From: a virus | IMG/VR virus record: IMGVR_UViG_3300023215_000843 | Coordinates: 1-24,903 of that record | DNA length: 24,903 nucleotides | Reading direction: 5' to 3' (one strand) | Shown here: in pieces, positions 6,643-16,531 of the stretch | Position numbering within the stretch: position 1 is the first letter of the stretch | Layout of the letters: each line of letters starts with the position of its first letter | Translations under genes and position numbers: made by a program | The notes under the pieces: generated by a model | Told to the model about the DNA's origin: nothing | Seen by the model: only the letters and a program-made list of their open reading frames with translations | Databases searched by the model: none

Positions 6643-9492
6643 TTACTGCATCAATCTTTGAGTTACAGTTTGAGCATTTGTTGAAATTGTATTTTTCATA
6701 GCTGAAGGTCTAGCAACTTTTCGTTCATTCTGAGCAGGTTTAGCATACAATGCTTGGGACGTACTAAGATAATTCAATGAAGGATCAGAATTTATATCAA
6801 ACAGAGTATAAATCTGTAAACGTTTTTGATAATTGATTCCATCCCCATTGTTTGCTAATTCTCTAATAAACTCTGATTTCATCCTGTTATACATTTTGGG
6901 GTATACATAACGGATTGTATCTACATCTGATTTCGATATGTTATTCTCTCCCATAAATTTGAATATCAAGGTCGGATTATCAACTAGATTAGCAGTTCTA
7001 TTAAATTGCGATTTCTCAAAAGAACTAGGCTTATATTGAGTTTTATGTCCTGTATAAAGTCTAGAATCTTCAAAAGGGTCTTTGGGTTGCTTTTCATTCA
7101 AATGAAGAATACCTCTTCTTAAAGAATCCCGCATAGAATAAATAACTGTATCAGGTATTTCTGATTCAATGGGTACTGCATTTTCTAAAGCTTTTTCAAG
7201 CATAGCTGGACTAGACGATAACGTGTTTAATTGATCTATTCTTTTTGCAAAGTTCTTATCTGATTTTTTAGAATGAATAAACCCATCTTCCTTATCACGC
7301 TTTTCATTTACAAGAAGAATTCCAGCTCTTCTATAAGCATCTAAACTTTTGGAAGAAGCAAATAACTCTATAGACTTATCCATAACATTACTTGTCTTAT
7401 CTATTGCATTAAAGATCGAATCAAAATTCCTTAACTTATCAGATATGTGAGCTACAGTTGATAAACCTCTTTCTCTATATAACTTAGAACCAAGAGAAAG
7501 AGCAAAACCCCATCCTGCGTTGCCAGTAGCTATAGAACCTGCACCAAAAATTGTTTCAGCTCTAGAAAATGGGTTTAATCCCTTGCCAACTGCTGCTCGA
7601 CCTGTAGTTTTATCTAAAATATTGTCGAATTTTGTAAGTACACCATAAGATTTCTTAGCTTTTTTAAGCTCCTCACCAATATTATAAATTGCCTTACTCT
7701 TATATTTAGTAGAAATATTAGCTATTTGTCTGTCTAGAGAATCCATAGACATACTAGTAAGAATACCTGTGACCCTTCTCATCCAATGGGAATAAGTATA
7801 CTCTGGATGATCTCTACCTATACCCATAAATTTTGTACCCCATCCTGTTTTTCTATCTTCAACAGTCCTAAAATCTATTCTGACACCCTTTTTTCTAAGT
7901 TGGTTAACAAAAAACCTAACCCTTCTAAGAACCTTCGCAGAATCAAATTCCACTGATGCTGTTAGTGGATCATATATTTCTCTACTAACTATATCTTCAA
8001 ATTTAGAAAAAGGAACAACAGGGTTATCAGATAAATCTTCAATAATCGCTGAAATCTTATTCATTTCAACCCCAACACGATAATTTACTTTCTCTGGTGA
8101 TCCAGTCCAAGGCTTTGTCCACTTTTTTTTCTTTGTATTAAACCACCTAAAATCCAGAGTTTCACCATCTTGTTTAAGTAATTCAATATTCTTTTTAATC
8201 CTGATAATAGTTCCCGCAGAATCTTCTAATCTCAATTCATTTAATGGTTTATATATCTGTTTTGCAACTTCTTCAGAGAATTCATCAACAGAAAACTTCA
8301 GCTTATCATATTCCTTATAGCTCTCTTGTAGTTCAATATTCTTATCTTTTGCATTCTGTTTAATGGAAGCATTTAAATCATATTCAAATTCCTTTTTTAA
8401 TCTACCAATATCTTCACCTGCTTTATCTAATTTGATTTTTATTTTTTCAGATATTTCTTCTATTGTATCACCTGCCTTTACAATATTTAAGTCTCTTACA
8501 TCTTGACCGAATTTTAGTCTTTGTTCAGGTGTCTTTATACCTACAAATTTCAAATCACCCATTTTAAGACCTGTAGCTTTTAATGGATATTGTTCTGATA
8601 AAGAATGTAAATAATTCTTTAATCTTTTCCCAAGCTTAGAAGTAGGTTCACCATCTTTAGGTAGTTCAGCTCTAGCAGCAGCAACTTCAGCATCAACACC
8701 CATTTTTTTGTAAAGACTTGTCTTAGCAACTTGTTCTGCTAAATATTTACTACTCTTAACGCCTTTCCCCCCAATTAATGAAGCACCTTGAGATACTCCA
8801 CCAATAATTCCACCTGTAATCAAGCCCATTCCTGCACCCCCAATAACATATTCAGCAACCAATGCAGGGTCATTAAATATTTCTCTTTTCTTCTTTACTG
8901 AATCAGAAACATAACTACCAACACCAAAAATACCTCCTTCAATTGCACCAGTAACACCAAATGTTCCGACTTTGTTCTTTAAGCCCATTTTAGTTACTAC
9001 ATTCTGAGAAATCCTAGTAGCAATACCTGGAGCACTCCACCTGGCAGCCGAACCTGCTAGACCTACTCCACCAGTAAAAATACCTGCCAATACAGCAGCA
9101 CTAATTTCTCCTGTCGTACTTAAATAAGGATTCTGTTCTGCTAATCTCTGTATATGATCTTCAAGCCCAAATGTTCTTGCTAAAACATCACTACCACCTA
9201 ATGTTAAAGACCTAGCAGCCCCAAATGCAAAAGCTTGTACATTTTTTTCATCATATTTTTCATTAAGCTGATAGCTCGCTAGAGCGTCCTCACCACTACC
9301 AATAAATTCATATCCAGTATTCATAGCTGCATGAAAATCAGATTGATCTATTGTTGCAAGTTGACCAGAAGGATTCTTGACAAAAATTCTATCATCAGGA
9401 AGGAAACTATAATCTCCTGAAAGGACTAATTCCTTTCCTTCTTCATGGTCATTTAAATTGAATTTTTGGCCTTCTCTATTTAATAGTTCCAT
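6643..9492 (-). CDS. Large internal virion / DNA-ejection protein candidate (949 aa)
   Basis: A 949-residue protein with no enzyme motif I recognise. An N-terminal module (about 34-64, RIFVKNPSGQLATIDQSD then AMNTGYEF) resembles a short domain found at the front of phage internal proteins. Residues about 130-150, 175-195 and 212-243 are Gly/Ala-rich hydrophobic stretches of glycine-zipper type (for example GGAGMGLITGGIIGG), fitting a protein that inserts into the host membrane. Long charged helical regions follow (about 330-430), then another Gly/Ala stretch past 640. No transglycosylase or peptidase motif is seen. It is the last of three large proteins after the nozzle gene, the place of the T7 gp14-16-type ejection proteins. 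Start: ATG two bases after the upstream stop, with no good Shine-Dalgarno sequence, so it is probably coupled. Confidence 0.6.
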   Translation of the reverse strand: MELLNREGQKFNLNDHEEGKELVLSGDYSFLPDDRIFVKNPSGQLATIDQSDFHAAMNTGYEFIGSGEDALASYQLNEKYDEKNVQAFAFGAARSLTLGGSDVLARTFGLEDHIQRLAEQNPYLSTTGEISAAVLAGIFTGGVGLAGSAARWSAPGIATRISQNVVTKMGLKNKVGTFGVTGAIEGGIFGVGSYVSDSVKKKREIFNDPALVAEYVIGGAGMGLITGGIIGGVSQGASLIGGKGVKSSKYLAEQVAKTSLYKKMGVDAEVAAARAELPKDGEPTSKLGKRLKNYLHSLSEQYPLKATGLKMGDLKFVGIKTPEQRLKFGQDVRDLNIVKAGDTIEEISEKIKIKLDKAGEDIGRLKKEFEYDLNASIKQNAKDKNIELQESYKEYDKLKFSVDEFSEEVAKQIYKPLNELRLEDSAGTIIRIKKNIELLKQDGETLDFRWFNTKKKKWTKPWTGSPEKVNYRVGVEMNKISAIIEDLSDNPVVPFSKFEDIVSREIYDPLTASVEFDSAKVLRRVRFFVNQLRKKGVRIDFRTVEDRKTGWGTKFMGIGRDHPEYTYSHWMRRVTGILTSMSMDSLDRQIANISTKYKSKAIYNIGEELKKAKKSYGVLTKFDNILDKTTGRAAVGKGLNPFSRAETIFGAGSIATGNAGWGFALSLGSKLYRERGLSTVAHISDKLRNFDSIFNAIDKTSNVMDKSIELFASSKSLDAYRRAGILLVNEKRDKEDGFIHSKKSDKNFAKRIDQLNTLSSSPAMLEKALENAVPIESEIPDTVIYSMRDSLRRGILHLNEKQPKDPFEDSRLYTGHKTQYKPSSFEKSQFNRTANLVDNPTLIFKFMGENNISKSDVDTIRYVYPKMYNRMKSEFIRELANNGDGINYQKRLQIYTLFDINSDPSLNYLSTSQALYAKPAQNERKVARPSAMKNTISTNAQTVTQRLMQ

Positions 9493-9494
9493 AA

Positions 9495-11150
9495 TTATTG
9501 TTGTTCTAATAACCGTTCACTAGTCACTTCTGTCTTGTACATATTTCTATTTTTTCGCATTGCTTCTAATCCATTAATCCCAAAATACTGGCCATACATA
9601 GCCCATACCTTAACTTCAGCAATTTTTACACCACCCCTTTTCAAGTACTGTCTTAATCTAGGTTTACTTACATATCTGGCAGCATTTATATTTAATGGTT
9701 GAGCTTCTGCTTCTATAACGGTACGAGACTTATTTATGTTTTTCCTAAATTCCTTAAGTTTTGTATCAAACACACCAAGCAAAGCTTCATCAAAACTTGG
9801 TTTCTCTAGAACATCTTTAATAAACTTTATATCTTCTATTGGAGTAAATGCTGCACCTAAATTAGCAAGAGGCTCACTTTTATATATATTAAGTAACTCT
9901 GAAACCTGTGCTTTCATTTGTGTTCTAGATTTATGATATGGTATTATCACATTCATTCCATGTTCTTTCATTAATGCTGTAAGCCTGTTAAGTGGGGCTT
10001 GAGCCTTATGCCATGTGCTTAGAGAAGCACCAGCTTCTTGTGCTCTCTTTGGTGAATTAAACATCCCAACACCATCAACCATCAAAGTTACAACATTTTG
10101 CTCTAGTTTCTGTTCCTTAGTACTAATCACTAATTTTTGTATCTCTAAACCTCTTACTCGTGCTTCATCCTCTTGCTTTCTTTTACGTTCATCAATAATT
10201 TTTTTAGCACTAAATTTAATTATATTCATTTTAACTGTTAGCTGTTGCATTACCAACTGTTTTTCAGCTTGGATAAAAGCTTTTTGCTTAAGATAATTAT
10301 CTGTTTTATTAGCTGCTTCCATCATCTTAAGTCTTGCTACCTGAATCACTTTATCTTGATGTTTTAATAAAGAAGAAATCTCAGATAATTTTGTAGCCTT
10401 CTTACCCTTTAATAAATTAAGTTTACTTTTATATTCATTCTCAATTGCATCAGTCAGTAAATTGGATATAACTACTCCTGTATTCTGATTACCAGGAGTC
10501 ATTGTATCACCTACTGAACCCATAATTATTGCAATTGCTGCCATTATACCCTGTAACGGCTTTTCAGATGTAAACAGCTTATCCCTTTCAGGAGGGTTTT
10601 CATCCAGCCTTTTTAAATCAGCATAATGAGGGTCAATCTCTGTTTGAAATTGATCCTTCATCTGTTGAACAGTCCCTGCCTCAGTCCATATTGAGGTTGG
10701 AATCATGTAAGTATTTTCTTTATCAGTAAATTTACGATAGGCAGTTTTGTCATATGCCTCTTTCAATTCACTTACAGATTCAAAAACACTTTCCTGTAAT
10801 TCAGATGTGAACACCTCTAAACCAGCTTTTTTAACTGGGTCTGTCTGAATATTATATTTTGCGTCGAGTTCATCAGAGGATTTTTCAATCTGGTTCATTT
10901 TTAGAAAGTATTCATTACTCATTTTCTTTATAGGGTCTACTACCTTTGTAGAGTCTACTCTCCCTACAGGCCTTTGTTCTGGTATAGGAGGTAGAGGTGT
11001 AGTTTCTTTAATAACCCCTTTAACAGTTTCATCCTGTTGTGAAGTAATCTCATCAACCCAATCAAATAATTCCGGGTCATTTTCTGCCATTGCATCAGTT
11101 TTCTGATAGGGCATTCTGGAAAAAAATGCTGTTGTACGGGGATTTGGCAT
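9495..11150 (-). CDS. Internal virion / ejection-type structural protein (551 aa)
   Basis: An unrecognised 551-residue protein that fits the middle member of a phage ejection-protein set. The N-terminal 190 residues are charged and partly proline-rich. A hydrophobic Ala/Ile/Met segment (about 199-212, LQGIMAAIAIIMGS) is followed by GDTMTPGNQNTGVVISNLL, then a very long lysine-rich helical stretch (about 235-350) likely to form a coiled coil. The part at about 385-485 (EHGMNVIIP, then NLGAAFTPIEDIKFIKDVL) resembles a helical module I associate with podovirus internal proteins. The ATG has AAAGGT eight bases upstream. The stop nearly touches the next gene, implying coupled translation. A role in genome delivery is inferred from order and composition. 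Confidence 0.55.
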   Translation of the reverse strand: MPNPRTTAFFSRMPYQKTDAMAENDPELFDWVDEITSQQDETVKGVIKETTPLPPIPEQRPVGRVDSTKVVDPIKKMSNEYFLKMNQIEKSSDELDAKYNIQTDPVKKAGLEVFTSELQESVFESVSELKEAYDKTAYRKFTDKENTYMIPTSIWTEAGTVQQMKDQFQTEIDPHYADLKRLDENPPERDKLFTSEKPLQGIMAAIAIIMGSVGDTMTPGNQNTGVVISNLLTDAIENEYKSKLNLLKGKKATKLSEISSLLKHQDKVIQVARLKMMEAANKTDNYLKQKAFIQAEKQLVMQQLTVKMNIIKFSAKKIIDERKRKQEDEARVRGLEIQKLVISTKEQKLEQNVVTLMVDGVGMFNSPKRAQEAGASLSTWHKAQAPLNRLTALMKEHGMNVIIPYHKSRTQMKAQVSELLNIYKSEPLANLGAAFTPIEDIKFIKDVLEKPSFDEALLGVFDTKLKEFRKNINKSRTVIEAEAQPLNINAARYVSKPRLRQYLKRGGVKIAEVKVWAMYGQYFGINGLEAMRKNRNMYKTEVTSERLLEQQ

Positions 11151-11179
11151 ATGTACCTTTAATAATTAAATCTAATTTA

Positions 11180-13021
11180 TCAAACTGGAGTAGGAGTTGT
11201 TGGTGGAATCCCCATTTGGTACTTAACATAAGCTGATGCAACTAAGCCTGCACCCTGTAAAACACCACCTAATAAACTATTTTGGTTATTCCTATTACTT
11301 TGTGAGCGGTCCCATTTATGCTGTAATCTTGCCATTTTTTCTTGGAATATACGTGCCTGTTCTACATTCATTAATTCAGCCGATATTCCTAGCTTCTTCA
11401 AATTTAGGTTAACTTTATTTAATGCTTGTTGTTCAGACATACCTTGTAATTGAAGTTGTGTTGATTGGTTTTGGATATGCGTTCTTAAGTTATTCTGAGA
11501 ATCTTGGATATTACGTTGTTGTGCTAGTTCAGAAAGTAAATTAGCTCTATTAGCAGATATATCTGCCTGTTGTCTCAGCCTGTTAGCCTCAGTAACATGC
11601 CCTTGTAGCTCTGATTCTTGTGCAAGTTCAGCAAGTCGAGTAGACCGTTGTTGTTCTAATCTTTGTTGCTGTAAATCTGCCTCTAATTGAAACCTTGATT
11701 TGTCCCTTGAAGCTTCAAAGTTAAGAACGCCCTGTTGTAAATTCCGTTGGGATGCAACCTCCATCCTTTTTATTCCAGCCTGTTGCTGTAATTCCGCTTG
11801 TCTTATCTTCCGGCGTTCCTTGAATTCTACAATGGTTAGACCTGCTTGTGTAGCTAGTCTTGCATCTTCAACATTTTTTTGCTGTTCATACTGTAAAAGA
11901 GTTAAACCTAAAGTTTGAGCCATCTCAGCGTCTTTTATTTTTTGTGTACGTTCAAACTCTTTACCAGCTAATATTGATTGCTGTGTAAGCCCTGCCTGAC
12001 TTGTTGCTAAACCAGCCTCAACAGTTCTTGCTGAACCAAGAGATTCACCAAGTAATTTCTTTCTATCGAAAGCTTGTTGTGCACCTAACATTGCAGATTG
12101 TTCTGCTGCTTGGCTACCGATCTTACCTACTTGTGAAGCTAATTGACGTTGTGCTATTGAAACATCTGCACCTCTACCTTTAGATAATGCTACTTGTTGA
12201 GCAATTGCTGCATCTCTATCTCTAGCAAGCCCTATTTGCTCTGCGCTCTGTGCTCCTGGTTCTTGTAAGCTAGCAAGGTATGCAAGTTGTTTCGCCTTAA
12301 TAGATGTTGCAGAGGAGTCTTCTGTAATAGTAGCAGCATCACCAGCAGTAACATTCCCTACTGTTATTTTCTGTTCATCAGTAGGAGCTACTATAGAAGT
12401 TACTGCATCAGCCGTATAACTAGGGAGAGCAGTATCTGCTCCACCTATTGTTGGGGCTACATAATCACCAGTCTTGATTGGGTTACCATCGGCATCAACA
12501 CCCATTTGGTCAGAGATAGTACCAGCAGCAATATTTGTTGCAGCAACATCTGTCGATATTCCGGTTTCCTCATCAACACTAACAACACTATCAATACTTT
12601 GAGTTCCTATATAACCAACAGCCGTATCCTCAGTACCAATAGCACCAACTGTTATATCAGCCAGTGCTTTACCATCCGCATCAACTGGGACTACACCAGT
12701 TGACGATACAGGTTGAATATCATCATCTTCTCCGGTCCCATAACTAATATCAAATTGACCTGTATCTATTGCTGTTGGATCATAATTTATAGTATCTAAA
12801 TGTGCGCCAACATCCTCTCTATCTCTTGGTTTATTCCTATATTGCGCTCTCTCCCACTTCTCGAATTTTGCAAGAGCTTGAGGTCTTGTCAGACCAGCCT
12901 TTACTTGATCCCCTACCCAAACTTCTAAAGCTTCATTATTTATTTCCTCTTGAGTTGGTCCTGCTGGTTCTGGTGCTGCTATAACAGTTGGAGCATCCTT
13001 TTTTCTTAAAGCGTACGACAT
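11180..13021 (-). CDS. Ejection-type structural protein with 22-residue helical repeats (613 aa)
   Basis: A 613-residue protein of mixed build. Residues 1-100 are charged. About 105-240 are low-complexity Val/Thr/Ala/Gly/Asp, likely beta or disordered, with DADG appearing twice. About 240-570 are Gln/Ala/Arg-rich helix. Inside the helix lie tandem 22-residue units at 362-383, 384-405 and 406-427 (pattern AxLxxQAGLTxxExxxR), fading into weaker units up to about 515. The C-terminus has a short Gly/Ala hydrophobic end (SLLGGVLQGAGLVASAY, 582-598), common in phage ejection proteins. A good AAAGGT site precedes the ATG. It is followed by two more large helical proteins, so I read it as the first ejection-set member; no enzyme motif is seen. 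Confidence 0.58.
   Translation of the reverse strand: MSYALRKKDAPTVIAAPEPAGPTQEEINNEALEVWVGDQVKAGLTRPQALAKFEKWERAQYRNKPRDREDVGAHLDTINYDPTAIDTGQFDISYGTGEDDDIQPVSSTGVVPVDADGKALADITVGAIGTEDTAVGYIGTQSIDSVVSVDEETGISTDVAATNIAAGTISDQMGVDADGNPIKTGDYVAPTIGGADTALPSYTADAVTSIVAPTDEQKITVGNVTAGDAATITEDSSATSIKAKQLAYLASLQEPGAQSAEQIGLARDRDAAIAQQVALSKGRGADVSIAQRQLASQVGKIGSQAAEQSAMLGAQQAFDRKKLLGESLGSARTVEAGLATSQAGLTQQSILAGKEFERTQKIKDAEMAQTLGLTLLQYEQQKNVEDARLATQAGLTIVEFKERRKIRQAELQQQAGIKRMEVASQRNLQQGVLNFEASRDKSRFQLEADLQQQRLEQQRSTRLAELAQESELQGHVTEANRLRQQADISANRANLLSELAQQRNIQDSQNNLRTHIQNQSTQLQLQGMSEQQALNKVNLNLKKLGISAELMNVEQARIFQEKMARLQHKWDRSQSNRNNQNSLLGGVLQGAGLVASAYVKYQMGIPPTTPTPV
11609..11938 (-). repeat. 66-bp period coding repeats (22-residue helical units)
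   Basis: This stretch codes for residues 362-471 of the 613-residue protein. Three units align well (start residues I362, V384, I406), with AGLT-like motifs at 371, 393 and 415. Two more (428, 450) keep the leading hydrophobic residue and length. The DNA copies have diverged, so the repeat is best seen at protein level. Confidence 0.65.
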
Positions 13022-13029
13022 AATTACCT

Positions 13030-15984
13030 TTATATAGTAGAACTTGTTCCTAATTTACGTAAGCCTGTTTTTAACCCTACTATAGATTGCATAACACTTA
13101 TACTATAGGACTGGTCTGTAAATGTAGGCATACTATCAAAAAATCTTATTCTGAAAGACTGACATTTTTGTTTGCCATGCTCTATTCTGAACTGATACAC
13201 ACCATCACTATCTCCACCATAAATACCATTACCATAAGGTGTTCCATCACCAAATGAGTTTAGGTTTTTAGCTGTAGCAAAATCAAAAGTGTGTTCTTCA
13301 TTGAAGAATTCTTCATAATCATAAGCAATTTGACATACTAGAATGTGACTTGTTTTATAATCACCTAATACGGCTGTTTTATAAACCCTTTGAAACCCCT
13401 GTAGTTGGTCTAAATTAATCCATGCTGTTGTCAGCTTCATAACAATTGATCTGGAATTATCTAAATATTTATCAGCAGTTTCTTGATAAACCTCACCATC
13501 ATCTCTTAAGTAGACATACGCCCCTTGCCATATAGTAGAGCCATTGCCAGAATGGTTAGTAAAAGTAGACCATTTATCAAAGTAATAGTCATAAACTAGT
13601 GTTATATCATCATCAGTAAGAAACCGAACTTGATTACCATCTTGAACAAGAGTTGCACCTTTTATTGTTTTGCTATTAAAAGACTCAACAGGAGAACCAA
13701 TATAAAAGGTTTGTAAACTCCTATCTAAAAGATAAATTCCTTTAGTTGTCTGAAACATCAACCCCTTTGGTGTTACCACAATAGAGTTTGTGTTATCACA
13801 CCCGACATCTGAGGTAACTAACTGAGGCTTAGAAAAAGTATCTTGTTCACCTGTGTTAGTTGGACCATCACCAGTTAATACATAGATTTTAGACTTCTCA
13901 AAAATGAATAACTTACCATCCATCTCTTGAAATGCTGTAATTCTATCTGCACTTGATATTGTAATCCTTAGAGTCTCATTGAATTCAACGGGTAAACCTT
14001 TTGACCTACCCTTAGAGTAATAAATAGTTTTACTATCCTCTCCTGATACTAAGAACACCCTATTCTTGAATAACCCAATAATGCTACCAGAAGGAGGTGC
14101 AATATTGTCTAATATGCCACCATTCGTATAGAGGAACTGATTATATATTAACGATACATCAGAATTAGTATCAGCTATATCAACAGTATTAACATCAGGG
14201 TCATTATCTATTTCCTTAGTAAAGTAATAAAGAGTCGATTTGCCTGCTTCTGTTCTAAATACTTGAATTTTTACATCTGTCTTTTCTGTAAGTCTCAAAG
14301 TAGGGACCGTCAAAGTTATTTTCTGTATACTAGACTCTGCTCCTAACGTCTTTGTCAAAATCACAGAAGTTGCAGAATAATGTAAATAACCTTTATGATC
14401 AGTCCAAGAATATATTACTTTGTAGTTATAAATCCCATCTGACATAAAACCACCTGAAGTACCTAAAGCTCCTGTAATATTCTCAGGGTAAAGATGGAAT
14501 CCATGTTCTACAATATTCGTCCCATCATACATATTAAGAAAACCACGATATACATGAAGGTTCCCTCCTAACTCTTCAGAATTAATCTCTACTGTATTCA
14601 AATCTAAAGTGACACGGGACAATCCTGTTTTTGTATAGACATTATTATTATCACTTACTAATTCTGTTTTTATTGTGTTGACTGACTCCCAAACACCAGA
14701 CTCTTTTTCTATTACAGAGGGTAATATTTTCTTGGTATTTACTCCACCAGCTTCACCCTGTAAATACTTTGCGCTTAATAGACCTGTCCCTTGCATTGTA
14801 TAGAAAGTACTTTGGAGGTCACTATCATGAACAACGTTCATATAGATAACTGTACCATCTAAAAAAGCCTTAGAAGCTAAGCCTACAGAGTTTTTAACAA
14901 CACTAGCTGAACCAGTAGTAGAATCGGCTATAGTGACCTTGTTGGTCTTTATAAACCTATTATAGGTGTTAGTTGCATTCATCTCATAAAAGAAGTTCAA
15001 ATCACCTGAACTATCAAATACTTGTGTGACTACATTAACAATAGGAGAACTAGTTGAGTCTATAGTCCTTGCTGATAAATCAGTTGTTAAATTACTATTT
15101 AATGAAAATAACCTCAAACCTACAGATGGCTTAAAATAAGAAATATAAAATTTATCATTAGCAGCATTAGCAATAACTTCTAAACATTCCGTAGGAGTAT
15201 CCCCATTTATAGTAACAGCATTTGAAAGTGAGTCTAACGTAGTTGCTATAAGACCTGTTTCTAATAAATATCCTACTTTAATGTCATTACTAGAACTCAT
15301 AGAGTAAGCAAAAACTGATTCATCCCCCCTTTTCACAATACTATAAAGTTTAGAAAAATTAAGGTCTGTAGCTACATTAAAAGATGCCTCAAACAATAGC
15401 GTTGTAAGGTTAAACTTTTGACCTGATAATGTAGAACCATTAGCATAAAGCACAAACATGCTTGACCCAATGTTTATACATCTAGGATTCGTAGCAGTTG
15501 CATGTAATGCAATATCAGAAGCTAGAAAAACATTATTCTTTAGATCAATAACAGTAACCCGTATACCCCCTCTGTCATCTTCCCATGCAAATAATGCAAT
15601 ATTCCTATGTACAGTAACATCAGGAGTAGTTTGCTCTGCATTATTACGAATAATATTTGATAAGGAGGGTAATAGAGACTTGAAAGAACCCCTATCTAAC
15701 CAAGCGTTTCGGTTTGGGGCAAAAGAATAAAATTTATTAGAAGAAGTCAGAAAAAGTTCATCTTCAAAAGAAGTAATACTATCCCCCGAAGTTAAACTAT
15801 CTACAGAATTGATTACATCCTTTGACAATGCCGTATAGCCATTCCTCTTAGTAATAGTGCTTCCTTTATTAAAAACACCATTTTCCAGCTCTGTAAGATT
15901 AGCTGGTAAAACAAGCTTTTCATCAGATTTTGTGTCTATCCCCCCACTAAGACTTATTTGTACCGCTTGTTTCTGTAGTGCCAT
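13030..15984 (-). CDS. Large tail nozzle / stabilisation-type protein (984 aa)
   Basis: Probably the tail nozzle below the adaptor. The start (ISLSGGIDTKSDEKLVLP, then LTELENGVFNKGSTITKRNGY) is the common N-terminal signature of podovirus tail tubular B/gp10-like and related proteins. The rest is rich in beta strands. Repeated propeller-like pieces are visible, such as GLFKNRVFLVSGEDSKTIYY and GKLFIFEKSKIYVLTG, and further on TTKGIYLLDRSLQTFYIG. No enzyme motif is seen. The size fits a beta-propeller nozzle of the P22 gp10 type rather than the smaller T7 gp12, but the exact family is not certain. AAAGGTC precedes the ATG. The start lies 38 bp inside the end of the small coiled-coil gene. Confidence 0.68.
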   Translation of the reverse strand: MALQKQAVQISLSGGIDTKSDEKLVLPANLTELENGVFNKGSTITKRNGYTALSKDVINSVDSLTSGDSITSFEDELFLTSSNKFYSFAPNRNAWLDRGSFKSLLPSLSNIIRNNAEQTTPDVTVHRNIALFAWEDDRGGIRVTVIDLKNNVFLASDIALHATATNPRCINIGSSMFVLYANGSTLSGQKFNLTTLLFEASFNVATDLNFSKLYSIVKRGDESVFAYSMSSSNDIKVGYLLETGLIATTLDSLSNAVTINGDTPTECLEVIANAANDKFYISYFKPSVGLRLFSLNSNLTTDLSARTIDSTSSPIVNVVTQVFDSSGDLNFFYEMNATNTYNRFIKTNKVTIADSTTGSASVVKNSVGLASKAFLDGTVIYMNVVHDSDLQSTFYTMQGTGLLSAKYLQGEAGGVNTKKILPSVIEKESGVWESVNTIKTELVSDNNNVYTKTGLSRVTLDLNTVEINSEELGGNLHVYRGFLNMYDGTNIVEHGFHLYPENITGALGTSGGFMSDGIYNYKVIYSWTDHKGYLHYSATSVILTKTLGAESSIQKITLTVPTLRLTEKTDVKIQVFRTEAGKSTLYYFTKEIDNDPDVNTVDIADTNSDVSLIYNQFLYTNGGILDNIAPPSGSIIGLFKNRVFLVSGEDSKTIYYSKGRSKGLPVEFNETLRITISSADRITAFQEMDGKLFIFEKSKIYVLTGDGPTNTGEQDTFSKPQLVTSDVGCDNTNSIVVTPKGLMFQTTKGIYLLDRSLQTFYIGSPVESFNSKTIKGATLVQDGNQVRFLTDDDITLVYDYYFDKWSTFTNHSGNGSTIWQGAYVYLRDDGEVYQETADKYLDNSRSIVMKLTTAWINLDQLQGFQRVYKTAVLGDYKTSHILVCQIAYDYEEFFNEEHTFDFATAKNLNSFGDGTPYGNGIYGGDSDGVYQFRIEHGKQKCQSFRIRFFDSMPTFTDQSYSISVMQSIVGLKTGLRKLGTSSTI

Positions 15985-16135
15985 TTAAGACCTTTAATTT
16001 TTCAGTAAGCCCTTGTATCTCCCCATCCTTTTCAACTAAGGCTTTATGTAACTCATTAATAATTAAACATTTTTGTTTAATATTCTCAGCAAATATCAAA
16101 TCATGATCTGTATTATAAATTTCATTTATTTGCAT
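15947..16135 (-). CDS. Small coiled-coil protein
   Basis: A 62-residue protein, helical by composition, with a heptad-like run from about 20 to 50 (LHKALVEKDGEIQGLTEKLK). I do not recognise the family. It has a good AAAGGTG site six bases before its ATG, lies eight bases after the preceding gene, and overlaps the start of the nozzle gene by 38 bp, so it is probably expressed with the tail genes. A role in tail assembly is a guess from position. Confidence 0.55.
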   Translation of the reverse strand: MQINEIYNTDHDLIFAENIKQKCLIINELHKALVEKDGEIQGLTEKLKVLNGTTETSGTNKS

Positions 16136-16143
16136 AACACCTT

Positions 16144-16521
16144 TTATAATGGTTTAATTGGTAAAGAACACGAATCTTTGTTTAACACCCCATTTTCATC
16201 CAGCGTGGGGTCCACTGTTGATTTCAAATCTCTTAATTCTTGACGATAATTCTTGTACTTGTCAGGGTTCCTATCTGGTAGCATCTCAAAATCTGTTTCT
16301 AACAATCTTTGATTACAAATTCTTTCCACCAAACTTTTTGCAAGTATTTTCAAATCAGGACAATTTGACATAAATTGAGTGGGAATTGAATCAATTACAT
16401 GTTCTTTTTTCGCCCACCACTCACTTTCTCTTTCTTTTAAAATATAATCATCTGGCTCAACTCTAAATTCTTCGAATTCAGCCTGAATTTCAATAACCGA
16501 AGACATTTTCACAACAAACAT
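16144..16521 (-). CDS. Tail-fibre assembly chaperone-like protein
   Basis: Probably 125 residues. The open frame reaches back to 16650, but the likely start is the ATG at 16521: TTTAAAGGA lies seven bases upstream, and this start avoids a 119-base overlap with the fibre gene. Near the C-terminus, PDKYKNYRQELRDLKSTVDP matches the WxxYRxxLRDL-type motif of phage tail assembly chaperones (Phage_tail_APC and tail-fibre assembly families). The remainder is charged and has no membrane segment once the upstream hydrophobic extension is dropped. It directly follows the fibre gene (10-base gap), which is where such chaperones sit. The function is inferred from motif plus position. Confidence 0.58.
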   Translation of the reverse strand: MFVVKMSSVIEIQAEFEEFRVEPDDYILKERESEWWAKKEHVIDSIPTQFMSNCPDLKILAKSLVERICNQRLLETDFEMLPDRNPDKYKNYRQELRDLKSTVDPTLDENGVLNKDSCSLPIKPL

Positions 16522-16531
16522 ATATTTTCCT

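Noticed and set aside
12287-12703. 138-codon open frame on the plus strand
   Set aside because: Antisense to the 613-residue structural gene. The Ser/Cys/Ile/Tyr-rich product is what the complement of a Val/Thr/Ala-rich region gives.
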